Notes: generated from the letters alone by a model not told the origin. A stretch of 64,000 nucleotides of DNA from Liminaster sp045576355 (GCA_045576355.1 JAZNGG010000001.1:11477-75476); one strand, 5' to 3'. Shown: positions 42,100 to 50,476, counted from the first letter of the stretch. Translations and numbers: made by a program.

Positions 42100-43320
42100 A
42101 TGAATTTGATTCTTATTGCTCTCATCGTCCTTGGTGTGATTGGAGCCGTAGGCGCTTTGGTGCTTTTCGGAGTGGCAAAGAAGTTCTATGTTTATGAGGA
42201 CCCCCGCGTGGGTCAAGTGGAGGAAGTGCTACCTGGTGCGAACTGTGGTGGTTGCGGATTCGCAGGATGTCATGGTCTGGCTGATGCATGTGTAAAAGCT
42301 ACATCGTTGGAAGGCTTGATGTGTCCTGTTGGTGGTGCGGAAACGATGGCTAAGGTTGCCAGCATTCTTGGCATGGAGGCTGGTGCTGCCGAACCTAAGG
42401 TGGCTGTAGTCCGTTGTTCCGGTGACAAATGTGCTCGTCCGAAAACATCTCATTATGATGGCGCGAAGAGTTGTGCCGTTGCTGCTGCTACTTTTGCAGG
42501 AGAGACCGGATGTGCTTTTGGTTGTATCGGTTTAGGCGATTGCGTCGCTGCTTGTGCTTTTGATGCTATTCGGATGAACGAAGAGACCGGTCTTCCTGTT
42601 GTTGATGAAGAGAAATGTGTGGCTTGCGGCGCTTGTGTCAAGGCTTGTCCGAAGATTGTTATCGAATTGCGAAAGAAAGGTCGCTTAGTCGGTGGCAACC
42701 ATCGTCGTGTTTGGGTTAGCTGTATCAATCATGATAAGGGTGCTGCAGCTAAGAAAGCTTGTGCCAACGCATGTATCGGTTGTGGTAAGTGTGCTAAGGT
42801 CTGCAAGTTTGATGCAATTACCATAGAGAATAATTTGGCATATATCGATCCAGAGAAGTGTAAAGCTTGTGGCCTTTGTGTCAATGAGTGTCCGACTGGA
42901 GCCATCCATGCTACGTTTACACCTCCGGCTCCTGCGCCTGCAGCTCCTAAAACAGAGGAGGCTCCTAAGGCAGAAGTAAAGCCTGCAGCTCCTAAAACAG
43001 AGGAGGCTCCTAAGGCAGAAGTAAAGCCTGCAGCTCCTAAAACAGAGGAGGCTCCTAAAGCAGAAGTAAAGCCTGCAGCTCCCAAAGCAGAGGAGGCTCC
43101 TAAGGCAGAAGTAAAGCCTGTAGCTCCTAAAACAGAGGAGGCTCCTAAGGCCGAGGTAAAGCCTGCAGCTCCCAAAGCAGAGGAGGCTCCTAAGGCAGAA
43201 GTAAAGCCTGTAGCTCCTAAAACAGAGGAGGCTCCTAAGGCCGAGGTAAAGCCCGCAGCTCCCAAAGCAGAGGAGGCTCCTAAGGCAGAGGAGAAAACTG
43301 AGACTCCTAAAGCTGAATAA
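42100..43320 (+). CDS. rnfB: Rnf complex subunit B with repetitive C-terminal tail
   Basis: This 406-residue ferredoxin-like subunit passes electrons from ferredoxin into the Rnf complex. It has an N-terminal membrane helix, a 4Fe-4S domain (GANCGGCGFAGCHGLADAC plus a later Cys), and further clusters in CVACGACVKACP, CIGCGKCAKVC and CKACGLCVNECP. After about residue 279 the protein is a low-complexity tail of eight 15-residue repeats (PAAPKTEEAPKAEVK type) not found in enterobacterial RnfB. The tail is probably extended and charged; its role is unknown. Confidence 0.95.
   Translation: MNLILIALIVLGVIGAVGALVLFGVAKKFYVYEDPRVGQVEEVLPGANCGGCGFAGCHGLADACVKATSLEGLMCPVGGAETMAKVASILGMEAGAAEPKVAVVRCSGDKCARPKTSHYDGAKSCAVAAATFAGETGCAFGCIGLGDCVAACAFDAIRMNEETGLPVVDEEKCVACGACVKACPKIVIELRKKGRLVGGNHRRVWVSCINHDKGAAAKKACANACIGCGKCAKVCKFDAITIENNLAYIDPEKCKACGLCVNECPTGAIHATFTPPAPAPAAPKTEEAPKAEVKPAAPKTEEAPKAEVKPAAPKTEEAPKAEVKPAAPKAEEAPKAEVKPVAPKTEEAPKAEVKPAAPKAEEAPKAEVKPVAPKTEEAPKAEVKPAAPKAEEAPKAEEKTETPKAE
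42937..43296. repeat. eight 45-bp tandem repeats in rnfB
   Basis: Eight in-frame 45-base units encode PAAPK(T/A)EEAPKAEVK. A 90-base superunit (43075-43164 and 43165-43254) is repeated almost exactly, with synonymous differences such as AAGGCAGAA / AAGGCCGAG. This suggests recent expansion by slippage or recombination. Confidence 0.93.
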
Positions 43321-43370
43321 CATTCCTCTAAAGGAAAAAGTATAACTTAGCAATAATTCAAATTAACTAT

Positions 43371-44753
43371 ATGAAGACCTTTAGAATAGGCGGTGTACAT
43401 CCCGCTGCTAATAAACTTTCAGACAAGGAGCCTGTCAAGGTTCTCCCTATCCCTGCGGCGGTAGCTATTCCGCTTGCGCAGAACTTGGGCGCTCCTTCTA
43501 AGCCTGTGGTTGCCAAAGGTGACAAGGTGAAGGTTGGTACCGTTATCGGCGAACCGGGCGGTTTCCTCTCTTCTTATGTTCACTCTTCTGTATCCGGTGT
43601 GGTAGAGAAGATTGACATGGTGCCGGATGCGTCCGGTAAAAAAGTTCAGGCTGTGTTTATCAAAGTTGAGGGTGATGAATGGGAAGAGAGTATTGACCGT
43701 TCGGAGACCATTGACAAAGATCTTAAATTGACCACTCCTCAGGAGATTGTAGAGCGTGTTAAGGCTTGTGGTATCGTGGGTATGGGTGGTGCTACTTTCC
43801 CGACACAGGTGAAATTGACCCCTCCGCCGACTATGAAGTGCGAAGTGGTGATCATCAATGCTGTCGAATGTGAGCCTTATCTCACCTCTGATCATAGTCT
43901 TATGTTGGCTCATGCAGAGGAGATTCTCATCGGTGTGCAGATTCTCATGAAAGCGATGAGTGTCAATAAAGCAATTATCGGTATTGAGGCCAACAAGCCG
44001 GATGCCATCGCACTCATGACACAAAAAGCATCTGCTTACCCCGGCATATCTATCCAACCGTTGAAACTTAAATACCCACAAGGTGGTGAAAAGCAGCTTA
44101 TCGATGCTTGCATCCGTAAGCAGGTGCCCAGTGGCGGTCTCCCGATCGCAACAGGCGCTTTGGTTCAGAATGTCGGCACAGCTTATGCTGTCTATGAAGC
44201 TGTACAGAAAAATAAACCGCTTTTCGAGCGCATCGTAACTGTGACAGGTAAGTCACTCAAGCAACCTTCTAATTTCTTGGCGCGCGTAGGTACTCCTCTT
44301 TCTTCTCTGATCGAGGCTGCCGGTGGCATGCCTGAGGATACAGGAAAAGTGATTTCCGGTGGTCCGATGATGGGTAAAGCCATGCCGGAAGTTAACTCTT
44401 ATATGGTGAAAGGTTGTTCCGGCGTTTTGATTATGCCCAACGCCGAAGCTCGTCGCAAGGCAGCTACACCTTGTATCCGTTGTGCCAAGTGTGTCGGAGT
44501 GTGCCCGATGGGTCTCAATCCTCAGATCCTTGCTCGCTATAGCCAGTTAGGTATGTTGGAAGAGGCTGAGGCAGAGCGCATCTATGACTGCATCGAGTGT
44601 GGCTCTTGTAGCTTCACTTGTCCGGCTAACCGTCCTTTGCTTGACTGGATCCGTCAGGGTAAAGGCAAGGTAATGGGTATCATCCGTGCTCGTGCGGCAG
44701 CTGCCGCTGAGGCAGCCAAGGCAGCCGCTGCTGCTAAGGAAGAGAAAAAATAA
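43371..44753 (+). CDS. rnfC: Rnf complex subunit C
   Basis: This 460-residue peripheral subunit carries the NADH/FMN-binding part and two 4Fe-4S clusters. The N-terminal barrel has GGVHPAANK and GTVIGEPGGFLSSYVHSSVS; the FMN/NADH region includes GIVGMGGATFPTQVKL and NAVECEPYLTSDH; the clusters are in CIRCAKCVGVCP and CIECGSCSFTCP. The alanine-rich C-terminus is short. It is the entry or exit point for NADH electrons. Confidence 0.96.
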   Translation: MKTFRIGGVHPAANKLSDKEPVKVLPIPAAVAIPLAQNLGAPSKPVVAKGDKVKVGTVIGEPGGFLSSYVHSSVSGVVEKIDMVPDASGKKVQAVFIKVEGDEWEESIDRSETIDKDLKLTTPQEIVERVKACGIVGMGGATFPTQVKLTPPPTMKCEVVIINAVECEPYLTSDHSLMLAHAEEILIGVQILMKAMSVNKAIIGIEANKPDAIALMTQKASAYPGISIQPLKLKYPQGGEKQLIDACIRKQVPSGGLPIATGALVQNVGTAYAVYEAVQKNKPLFERIVTVTGKSLKQPSNFLARVGTPLSSLIEAAGGMPEDTGKVISGGPMMGKAMPEVNSYMVKGCSGVLIMPNAEARRKAATPCIRCAKCVGVCPMGLNPQILARYSQLGMLEEAEAERIYDCIECGSCSFTCPANRPLLDWIRQGKGKVMGIIRARAAAAAEAAKAAAAAKEEKK

Positions 44754-44783
44754 GTCCAATCGAAATAATTAAAATTAAAATCG

Positions 44784-45764
44784 ATGAATAAGTTAAATGT
44801 CTCCTTGTCACCTCACGTTCATAGTGGCAACTCTGTGCAGGGCTGTATGCGTGATGTGCTCATCGCATTGGTGCCTGCGCTGATCGTCTCCTTCTGTTTC
44901 TTTGGAGTAGGCGCATTGGTTGTTACGCTGACCTCTGTGGCATCGTGTGTTCTTTTTGAATTTCTGATTCAGAAGTTCCTTTTGAAGACTACACCCTCCA
45001 TTTGCGACCTCTCTGCCGTATTGACGGGTGTGCTTTTAGCATTCAATGTCCCTTCCAATCTTCCCGTTTGGATTATCATCATCGGTGCCCTCGTGGCTAT
45101 CGGTATTGGTAAGATGGCTTTTGGTGGCATCGGATGTAACATCTTCAACCCGGCTCTTGTCGGTCGTGTGTTCCTTTTGATCGCTTATCCTGCTCAGATG
45201 ACCGAATGGCCTAAGAGTGGTGAAATGGCATATCTCGATGCAGAGACTGCAGCTACACCGCTCTCTCTCTTGTCTCAGTGGGTAAGTGCTGAGGGCGCTG
45301 CTGCTGATCGCATTTGGGCTCAAATCCCCTCTTCCATTGATATGTTGATCGGTAAGACCGGAGGATCTTTGGGTGAAGTTTGTGCCCTTGCTTTGTTGCT
45401 TGGTTTGGTCTATATGCTCATCCGTAAGACCATCACTTGGCATATCCCTGTCAGCATCCTTGTGACTGCATTTGTCATGTCTCTCATCTGCTATGGTGGC
45501 AATGTTGATGTCGCTGTCATGCAGCTTTTGTCCGGAGGTATGATGTTGGGTGCCATCTTTATGGCTACTGACTATGTCTCTTCTCCGATGACTCATAAGG
45601 GCATGTTGATCTATGGTGTTTGCATTGGTGCTTTGACCATCATCATCCGTCGTTTCGGAGCTTACCCAGAGGGTATGTCTTTTGCGATTCTGATTATGAA
45701 TGCGTTTACACCGCTCATCAATGCTTATGTTAAACCCAAACGTTTCGGCGTTGTTAAAAAATAA
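44784..45764 (+). CDS. rnfD: Rnf complex subunit D
   Basis: This 326-residue integral membrane subunit of the NqrB/RnfD family has about nine hydrophobic segments. Family motifs are SPHVHSGNSVQGCMRDVLIA, VGRVFLLIAYP and the flavin-site region around MATDYVSSPMTHKG. RnfD carries covalently bound FMN on a threonine and takes part in ion translocation. It lies 30 bases after rnfC. Confidence 0.95.
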   Translation: MNKLNVSLSPHVHSGNSVQGCMRDVLIALVPALIVSFCFFGVGALVVTLTSVASCVLFEFLIQKFLLKTTPSICDLSAVLTGVLLAFNVPSNLPVWIIIIGALVAIGIGKMAFGGIGCNIFNPALVGRVFLLIAYPAQMTEWPKSGEMAYLDAETAATPLSLLSQWVSAEGAAADRIWAQIPSSIDMLIGKTGGSLGEVCALALLLGLVYMLIRKTITWHIPVSILVTAFVMSLICYGGNVDVAVMQLLSGGMMLGAIFMATDYVSSPMTHKGMLIYGVCIGALTIIIRRFGAYPEGMSFAILIMNAFTPLINAYVKPKRFGVVKK

Positions 45765-45773
45765 TTAACGACT

Positions 45774-46454
45774 ATGGCAAAGTTAAAAGATTCGTTGGCA
45801 AATATGTTCTTGTCCTTGACAGGTATCTGCCTTGTCGTGGGCGCACTTTTGGGCTGGGTCTCTTCGGTGACTGCCGAACCGATCCGTTTGGCTGAGGCAG
45901 CTAAACAGGAGAATGCCATCAAGGTTGTGGCCCCGGAGTTTGACGCTTTGGGTCAGTCTTACACTGCCACTTCTGCCAATGGCGAGGAGGCTATTGTTTT
46001 CCCTGTTTTGAAAGATGGTGTTGAGGTGGGTGCCGCCGTTCAGGCAATATCCAAAAAAGCATTCAGCGGAACCATCACCCTCATGTTCGGTTTCGATAAA
46101 GAGGGCACCCTTACAGGCTTCAATGTCTTGCAGTCTGCCGAGACTCCCGGTTTGGGATCTAAGATTCCGCAGTGGTTTGGTGAGGATAACAAAGGCAATA
46201 AAGGTAAGGGATACGTGATCGGTAAAAATCCGGCTACATCCAATCTTCGGGTTAAGAAGGATGGAGGAGATGTAGATGCCATCACTGCTGCTACCATCTC
46301 GTCACGCGCTTTCCTCGATGCACTCTCTCAGGCATACGGCGTCTATAAAGCCGGAGGTAATGCTCCCGCTACAGATGCTTGCGCTTCTGCCTCTACTTGT
46401 GCCACTGAGTGCTCTAAAGCCTGTGAAACTGAAAAAGTAGAAAATAACCAATAA
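45774..46454 (+). CDS. rnfG: Rnf complex subunit G with Cys-rich tail
   Basis: This 226-residue subunit has one N-terminal membrane helix and a periplasmic FMN-binding domain. The flavinylation site is in GDVDAITAATISSRAFLD, where the more usual TGAT reads TAAT. The last 26 residues add four cysteines (DACASASTCATECSKACE), which I do not associate with typical RnfG. They could bind a metal or form disulfides in the periplasm; that is inference. Confidence 0.93.
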   Translation: MAKLKDSLANMFLSLTGICLVVGALLGWVSSVTAEPIRLAEAAKQENAIKVVAPEFDALGQSYTATSANGEEAIVFPVLKDGVEVGAAVQAISKKAFSGTITLMFGFDKEGTLTGFNVLQSAETPGLGSKIPQWFGEDNKGNKGKGYVIGKNPATSNLRVKKDGGDVDAITAATISSRAFLDALSQAYGVYKAGGNAPATDACASASTCATECSKACETEKVENNQ

Positions 46455-46474
46455 AGTGTAGGAGGAAACATATT

Positions 46475-47062
46475 ATGAGTAAATTAAGTATCATTATCAA
46501 TGGTATAGTTAAGGACAACCCGACTTTCGTGTTGCTCCTCGGTATGTGTCCTACCTTAGGAACTACCTCTTCAGCCATCAACGGCATGAGCATGGGTCTG
46601 GCGACTATGGCGGTATTGATCTGTTCCAATGTCGTTATCTCACTGCTCAAGAGCCTCATCCCGGACAAAGTGCACATCCCGTGTTACATCGTGGTGATCG
46701 CTGCCTTTGTGACTGTCGTTCAGTTGGTTTTACAGGCCTATGCTCCGGACATCTATGCGACCCTCGGCCTCTTCATTCCGCTCATCGTGGTAAACTGTAT
46801 CGTTTTGGGTCGTGCCGAGTCATTTGCAGCTAAAAACAATGCTTTGGACTCTGCATTAGACGGCATCGGTATCGGATTGGGCTTCACCCTCGCTTTGACC
46901 CTCATCGGCTGCTGTCGTGAGTTGCTCGGCACGGGTGCCATCTTTGGTTGCACCATATTCCCCGAGGATTTCGGTGCTCTTACTTTTGTCTTGGCTCCCG
47001 GTGCATTCATCACTTTGGGCTTCCTTGTAGCTATCTTCAATAAACTCACTAAAAAGGCATAA
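46475..47062 (+). CDS. rnfE: Rnf complex subunit E
   Basis: This 195-residue integral membrane subunit has six hydrophobic segments. It contains KDNPTFVLLLGMCPTLGTT, the inverted-topology region around AYAPDIYATLGLFIPLIVVN and GFTLALTLIGCCRELLGTGA. RnfE and RnfA form the membrane core that binds a 2Fe-2S cluster between them; the conserved Cys in LGMCPTLG fits. It lies 20 bases after rnfG. Confidence 0.95.
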   Translation: MSKLSIIINGIVKDNPTFVLLLGMCPTLGTTSSAINGMSMGLATMAVLICSNVVISLLKSLIPDKVHIPCYIVVIAAFVTVVQLVLQAYAPDIYATLGLFIPLIVVNCIVLGRAESFAAKNNALDSALDGIGIGLGFTLALTLIGCCRELLGTGAIFGCTIFPEDFGALTFVLAPGAFITLGFLVAIFNKLTKKA

Positions 47063-47068
47063 TAGACT

Positions 47069-47641
47069 ATGGAATATGTAATGATGATTATTGCCGCGAT
47101 ATTTGTCAATAATATCGTCTTGGCGCAGTTCTTGGGCATCTGTCCTTTCCTGGGCGTCTCCAAAAAGGTCAGCACAGCATTTGGCATGGGCATGGCGGTG
47201 ACCTTTGTGATGTTTATTGCCACGGTTGCCACTTGGTGCATCCAAAAATACTGTCTCGACACCTTGGGTCTCGGCTTCATGCAGACCATCGTCTATATTC
47301 TCGTGATTGCTGCTTTGGTGCAGATGGTGGAAATCATCTTGAAGAAAGTCTCTCCGGCGCTCTATGCCGCTTTGGGAGTTTTCCTGCCGTTGATCACGAC
47401 CAACTGTACGATCCTCGGTGTTGCCATCAATGTGATCACTTTTGAGTTTACCCTCTTGCAGTCCATCGTCTATGCCATTGCAATGGCATTAGGCTTTACC
47501 TTGGCGATGGTTCTCTTTGCCGGTATCCGCGAGCAACTCGCCATCACCAATGTCCCTGCCGGCATGAAGGGTACTCCGATCGCTCTGATCACCGCCGGTC
47601 TTTTGGCCATGGCTTTCATGGGCTTCTCCGGCATCGCTTGA
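47069..47641 (+). CDS. rnfA: Rnf complex subunit A
   Basis: This 190-residue integral membrane subunit is paralogous to RnfE. It has FVNNIVLAQFLGICPFLGVS, LGVFLPLITTNCTILGVA and GFTLAMVLFAGIREQLA. It starts six bases after rnfE, and the operon ends with a strong terminator. Gene order B-C-D-G-E-A is the usual one. Confidence 0.95.
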   Translation: MEYVMMIIAAIFVNNIVLAQFLGICPFLGVSKKVSTAFGMGMAVTFVMFIATVATWCIQKYCLDTLGLGFMQTIVYILVIAALVQMVEIILKKVSPALYAALGVFLPLITTNCTILGVAINVITFEFTLLQSIVYAIAMALGFTLAMVLFAGIREQLAITNVPAGMKGTPIALITAGLLAMAFMGFSGIA

Positions 47642-47681
47642 TTTCTCCCCCCCGCCTCTTTATAGAGGAATTCTTTCCCCG

Positions 47682-47724
47682 GGGACTGACCAAAGCATCT
47701 CGCTTTGAGTCAGTCCCTTTTCTT
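47682..47724 (+). terminator. terminator of the rnf operon
   Basis: GGGACTGAC at 47682-47690 pairs with GTCAGTCCC at 47709-47717, with inner AAGC / GCTT pairing, followed by TTTTCTTT. Confidence 0.88.
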
Positions 47725-47810
47725 TGCTCCTCTCTCGGCATAAGTGTAAACTTTGTGAGATTTTTAGGCACAAAAAACATTCAGAGTGTGCGAGTTTACA
47801 TATTATTCAT

Positions 47811-47818
47811 TACCTTTG
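47811..47818 (+). promoter_or_regulatory. -7 element upstream of the kinase-lectin gene
   Basis: TACCTTTG followed by TCCC, with a weak -33 partner (TGTG about 20 bases upstream). It lies 44 bases before the start codon. Confidence 0.5.
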
Positions 47819-47861
47819 TCCCGTATCATATACACTCAGTAATTTATAATTATCATCTGAT

Positions 47862-49793
47862 ATGCAACAGCTAAGTCCCAATACCCTCCTGCAGGGAGGG
47901 AAATATCGGATCTTGAAAGTCCTCGGTCAGGGTGGCTTCGGCATCACCTATCTGGCAGAACAAGAGCTTCTCGAGCGAAAAGTCTGTATCAAGGAGTTCT
48001 TCTATAAGGATTATTGTGAACGCGATGAGACTACCAGCCATGTCTCTCTCGGCACACAGGCTACTCATGAGTTGGTGGAACGTTTTCTCAATAAGTTCAT
48101 GAAGGAGGCACGCACCATCTCCAGACTTGATCATCCCAATATCATCAAGATTTATGACATCTTCAAGGAGAATGGCACAGCCTATTATGTGATGGACTAT
48201 ATCGAGGGAGAATCTCTCTCGCAGATAGTGAAGCATCGGGGCTTGTTGCCCGAAGCGGAGGCGGTGGCATACATCCGACAGGTGGCTTCTGCTTTGGAGT
48301 TTATCCATCGGCAGAGCATCAACCACTTGGATGTGAAGCCTGCCAACATCATGGTGCGTCATTCAGACCACAACGCAGTCTTGATAGACTTCGGCCTTTC
48401 CAAGCAGTATGATGCCGATGGCGGACAGACGAGCACCACCCCGGTCGGGATCAGTCATGGCTATGCCCCGATGGAGCAATACAATGCCGGTGGGGTCAGC
48501 ACATTCTCTCCGCAGAGCGATATCTATTCGTTGGGTGCGACGCTCTATAAGCTTTTGACCGGCAACACTCCTCCGCAAGCCAATGAGGTGATGGAGGATG
48601 GATTGCCCCCGATCACAACAACTGTTTCTCCCTGTGTGGTACAGGCGATTGAGCATGCGATGCAGCCTCGCCGTAAAGATCGTCCGCAGAGTGTGGCGGA
48701 GTTTTTGGCATTGCTGAATGTCGGAGTTGTATCTGCACCAATGGAGAATAAAGATGTCGAAGATGAAGAGGAGACAAAAATAATTGGCGGTCAGGATACT
48801 CCTTCTAAGCCTGCTCCTGCTCCTAAACCGCAGCCTCAGCCTGCTCCGACACCCTCACCCAAACCGGAACCTAAAGTTTCGGAGGTGACTGAAGTCCAAC
48901 CTAAACCCAAGTCTTCTTCTCTAATGAAGTGGATGATACCTTTGGCATTGGTGGTTGCGTTGATATGTATATTTTGGCCAAAAGGGGGTAATAATGTTGC
49001 TCAGAGTCCGCGTCCCGCTCAGCAACCTTTGGTCACACAGATGCCGGTCTCATCCGGATCCGCTCAGTCGGCTGAAAAGAGTGTTACATCCAATGGATTC
49101 TCTTACACGATCAACGGAGTTACTTTCAATATGGTATCAGTGAAAGGGGGTACTTTTCAGATGGGTGCGACTTCAGAGCAGCAGAGTCCGTATAGTGATG
49201 AGAAGCCCGTTCATAGTGTCACTTTGAGCGATTATTACATTGGCGAAACCGAAGTGACGCAGGCTCTTTGGACGGCAGTTATGGGAAGCAATCCCTCTTG
49301 TTGGAAAGGGGATCATCTTCCTGTGGAGAAAGTCTCTTGGGATGATTGCCAAACCTTCATTCGCAAACTGAATCAGTTGACAGGCGAAACCTTCCGCCTC
49401 CCGACCGAAGCGGAGTGGGAATACGCGGCACGTGGTGGCAATAAATCCCGGGGTTATCAATATTCAGGAAGCAATAGTTTGGACGATGTAGCTTGGTATT
49501 GCGATAACTCCGGCTATAAGACCCATGCCGTGAAGACGAAGCGACCTAACGAGTTGGGGCTCTATGACATGAGTGGCAATGTTTGGGAGTGGTGTCAGGA
49601 TTGGGATGGCAGTTATTCGAGCAGTGCACAGACGAATCCTACGGGACCTTCTTCGGGGTTGTTCCGCGTGAGCCGTGGCGGTAGCTGGGGCAGCAGCTGG
49701 ATGGACAGTCGCGTTTCCAAACGCCTCTGTTACACGCCCGGCAACCGCGGCGACTACCTCGGCTTTCGGCTCTCAGTTTCTTCTCATAGATAA
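47862..49793 (+). CDS. Ser/Thr protein kinase fused to FGE/C-type-lectin-like domain
   Basis: This 643-residue fusion has a cytoplasmic kinase at about residues 14-285: glycine loop LGQGGFGITY, Lys44 in CIKEFF, catalytic HLDVKPAN (Asp157) and IDFGLSKQYD (DFG 176-178). A proline-rich linker (about 313-350) leads to one membrane helix (356-373). The periplasmic part (about 415-640) has the FGE-sulfatase fold: VKGGTFQMGA, ETEVTQALW, RLPTEAEWEYAARGG, YDMSGNVWEWCQDW and RGGSWGSSW to YLGFRLS. The paired FGE catalytic cysteines are not evident, so it is probably a ligand-binding module. Bases 49665-49775 are unusually GC-rich. Confidence 0.9.
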   Translation: MQQLSPNTLLQGGKYRILKVLGQGGFGITYLAEQELLERKVCIKEFFYKDYCERDETTSHVSLGTQATHELVERFLNKFMKEARTISRLDHPNIIKIYDIFKENGTAYYVMDYIEGESLSQIVKHRGLLPEAEAVAYIRQVASALEFIHRQSINHLDVKPANIMVRHSDHNAVLIDFGLSKQYDADGGQTSTTPVGISHGYAPMEQYNAGGVSTFSPQSDIYSLGATLYKLLTGNTPPQANEVMEDGLPPITTTVSPCVVQAIEHAMQPRRKDRPQSVAEFLALLNVGVVSAPMENKDVEDEEETKIIGGQDTPSKPAPAPKPQPQPAPTPSPKPEPKVSEVTEVQPKPKSSSLMKWMIPLALVVALICIFWPKGGNNVAQSPRPAQQPLVTQMPVSSGSAQSAEKSVTSNGFSYTINGVTFNMVSVKGGTFQMGATSEQQSPYSDEKPVHSVTLSDYYIGETEVTQALWTAVMGSNPSCWKGDHLPVEKVSWDDCQTFIRKLNQLTGETFRLPTEAEWEYAARGGNKSRGYQYSGSNSLDDVAWYCDNSGYKTHAVKTKRPNELGLYDMSGNVWEWCQDWDGSYSSSAQTNPTGPSSGLFRVSRGGSWGSSWMDSRVSKRLCYTPGNRGDYLGFRLSVSSHR

Positions 49794-49957
49794 AAATTTA
49801 CCAAACGTAGCGAAAATAGAATCATTTCAGAAAGCGCAGCGACAGAAAGGGACGGCGAGAGATAAATTGCATTTATAGTTTATTAACGCGCGAATGTAAT
49901 CCAAATGTGGCAATTTGACACAGATGCGTAAGGTCTTTGCTTCCCTCTTGCTTGTTC

Positions 49958-49975
49958 TAAATCCGTTAACATACA
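49958..49975. repeat. 18-bp dispersed repeat, copy 2
   Basis: TAAATCCGTTAACATACA, identical to 13032-13049. The surrounding bases differ, so the match is not part of a longer duplication. Confidence 0.9.
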
Positions 49976-49978
49976 GAG

Positions 49979-50039
49979 CCATCGCCATCTGCCATTGCCA
50001 TTGCCATCGCCATCTGCCATTGCCATCGCCATCTGCCAT
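49979..50039. repeat. hexamer repeat, GCCATC/GCCATT type
   Basis: About ten units of GCCATC, TGCCAT or GCCATT follow each other directly after the 18-mer. A shorter related run (GCCATTAGCCATCGCCATCA) is present at 55840-55872 inside the efflux operon. Confidence 0.85.
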
Positions 50040-50062
50040 AGAGGATCGCAGCCCTCTGAACG

Positions 50063-50172
50063 CAGCGTGCTGCGTCAGCATACGCAGTGCGCTGTGTTGC
50101 CCGATGCAGCGCAGTCCGTTGGCTTACACAGCACGCTGAGTTTGCCTCTTCAGTGTGCTGCGTTGAGCCGCA
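50063..50172. repeat. 22-bp array type 1, five units, island B
   Basis: Five consecutive 22-base units each begin CAG(C/T)(G/A)... and include CAGCGTGCTG, CAGTGCGCTG, CAGCGCAGTC, CAGCACGCTG and CAGTGTGCTG, with tails such as TGTTGCCCGATG. Unit number, length and consensus agree with the array at 13076-13185, although the sequence is more diverged. Confidence 0.85.
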
Positions 50173-50179
50173 AATCAGT

Positions 50180-50289
50180 AGTAAATCACAATAGCCTCGT
50201 GATGCAACACGCGTACCCTCGTTGTTCGATGTGCGTACCCTCGTTGGCCCACATGCGTAGGCTCGTTGCATCACAAGGCTACGCTCGTT
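50180..50289. repeat. 22-bp array type 2, five degenerate units, island B
   Basis: Five 22-base units end in CTCGTT or CTCGTG, with GCGTACCCTCGTT and GCGTAGGCTCGTT in the clearest ones. Each unit ends in CGTT as in island A type 2, but the first part is different. Confidence 0.75.
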
Positions 50290-50350
50290 TTGCCATAGAA
50301 CTCCCTGCTTCATCGAGCAAAACCCTCTCTCCAACCGCTTATAAATAACA

Positions 50351-50476
50351 TTTAGCGAGGAGAAGATCTTGTCGATCTCTCCTCGCTAAACGATGTATGG
50401 CTCCTCATTGAGCCACATATATAACTACTTCAGCCCTCTCGGTTGTAAAGTGTCAATAAATAACAAAACCTTTTAT
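50351..50476 (-). ncRNA. candidate small RNA with two hairpins
   Basis: A minus-strand promoter at 50483-50514 predicts a transcript starting near 50476. Reading on that strand there is a hairpin TGGCTC / GAGCCA, then a strong one from TTTAGCGAGGAGA with its complement TCTCCTCGCTAAA (50378-50390 and 50351-50363). The downstream T tract is weak, so the 3' end is uncertain. No convincing open frame is inside. The unit separates island B from the efflux operon. Confidence 0.4.

Larger units (their letters stand above)
49794..50350. other. non-coding repeat island B
   Basis: This stretch has no supported gene. It holds the shared 18-mer (49958-49975), a run of GCCATC/GCCATT/TGCCAT hexamers (49979-50039), five 22-bp units of type 1 (50063-50172) and five degenerate 22-bp units of type 2 (50180-50289). 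The order is the same as in island A at 13 kb. Confidence 0.75.

Noticed and set aside
42685..43353. Long minus-strand open frames opposite rnfB
   Set aside because: They are shadows of the repetitive rnfB coding sequence; the plus-strand product has all Rnf motifs.
49995..50348. Opposed open frames of more than 110 codons in island B
   Set aside because: Both strands are open because of the hexamer and 22-bp repeats; translations are repetitive with no start signals.
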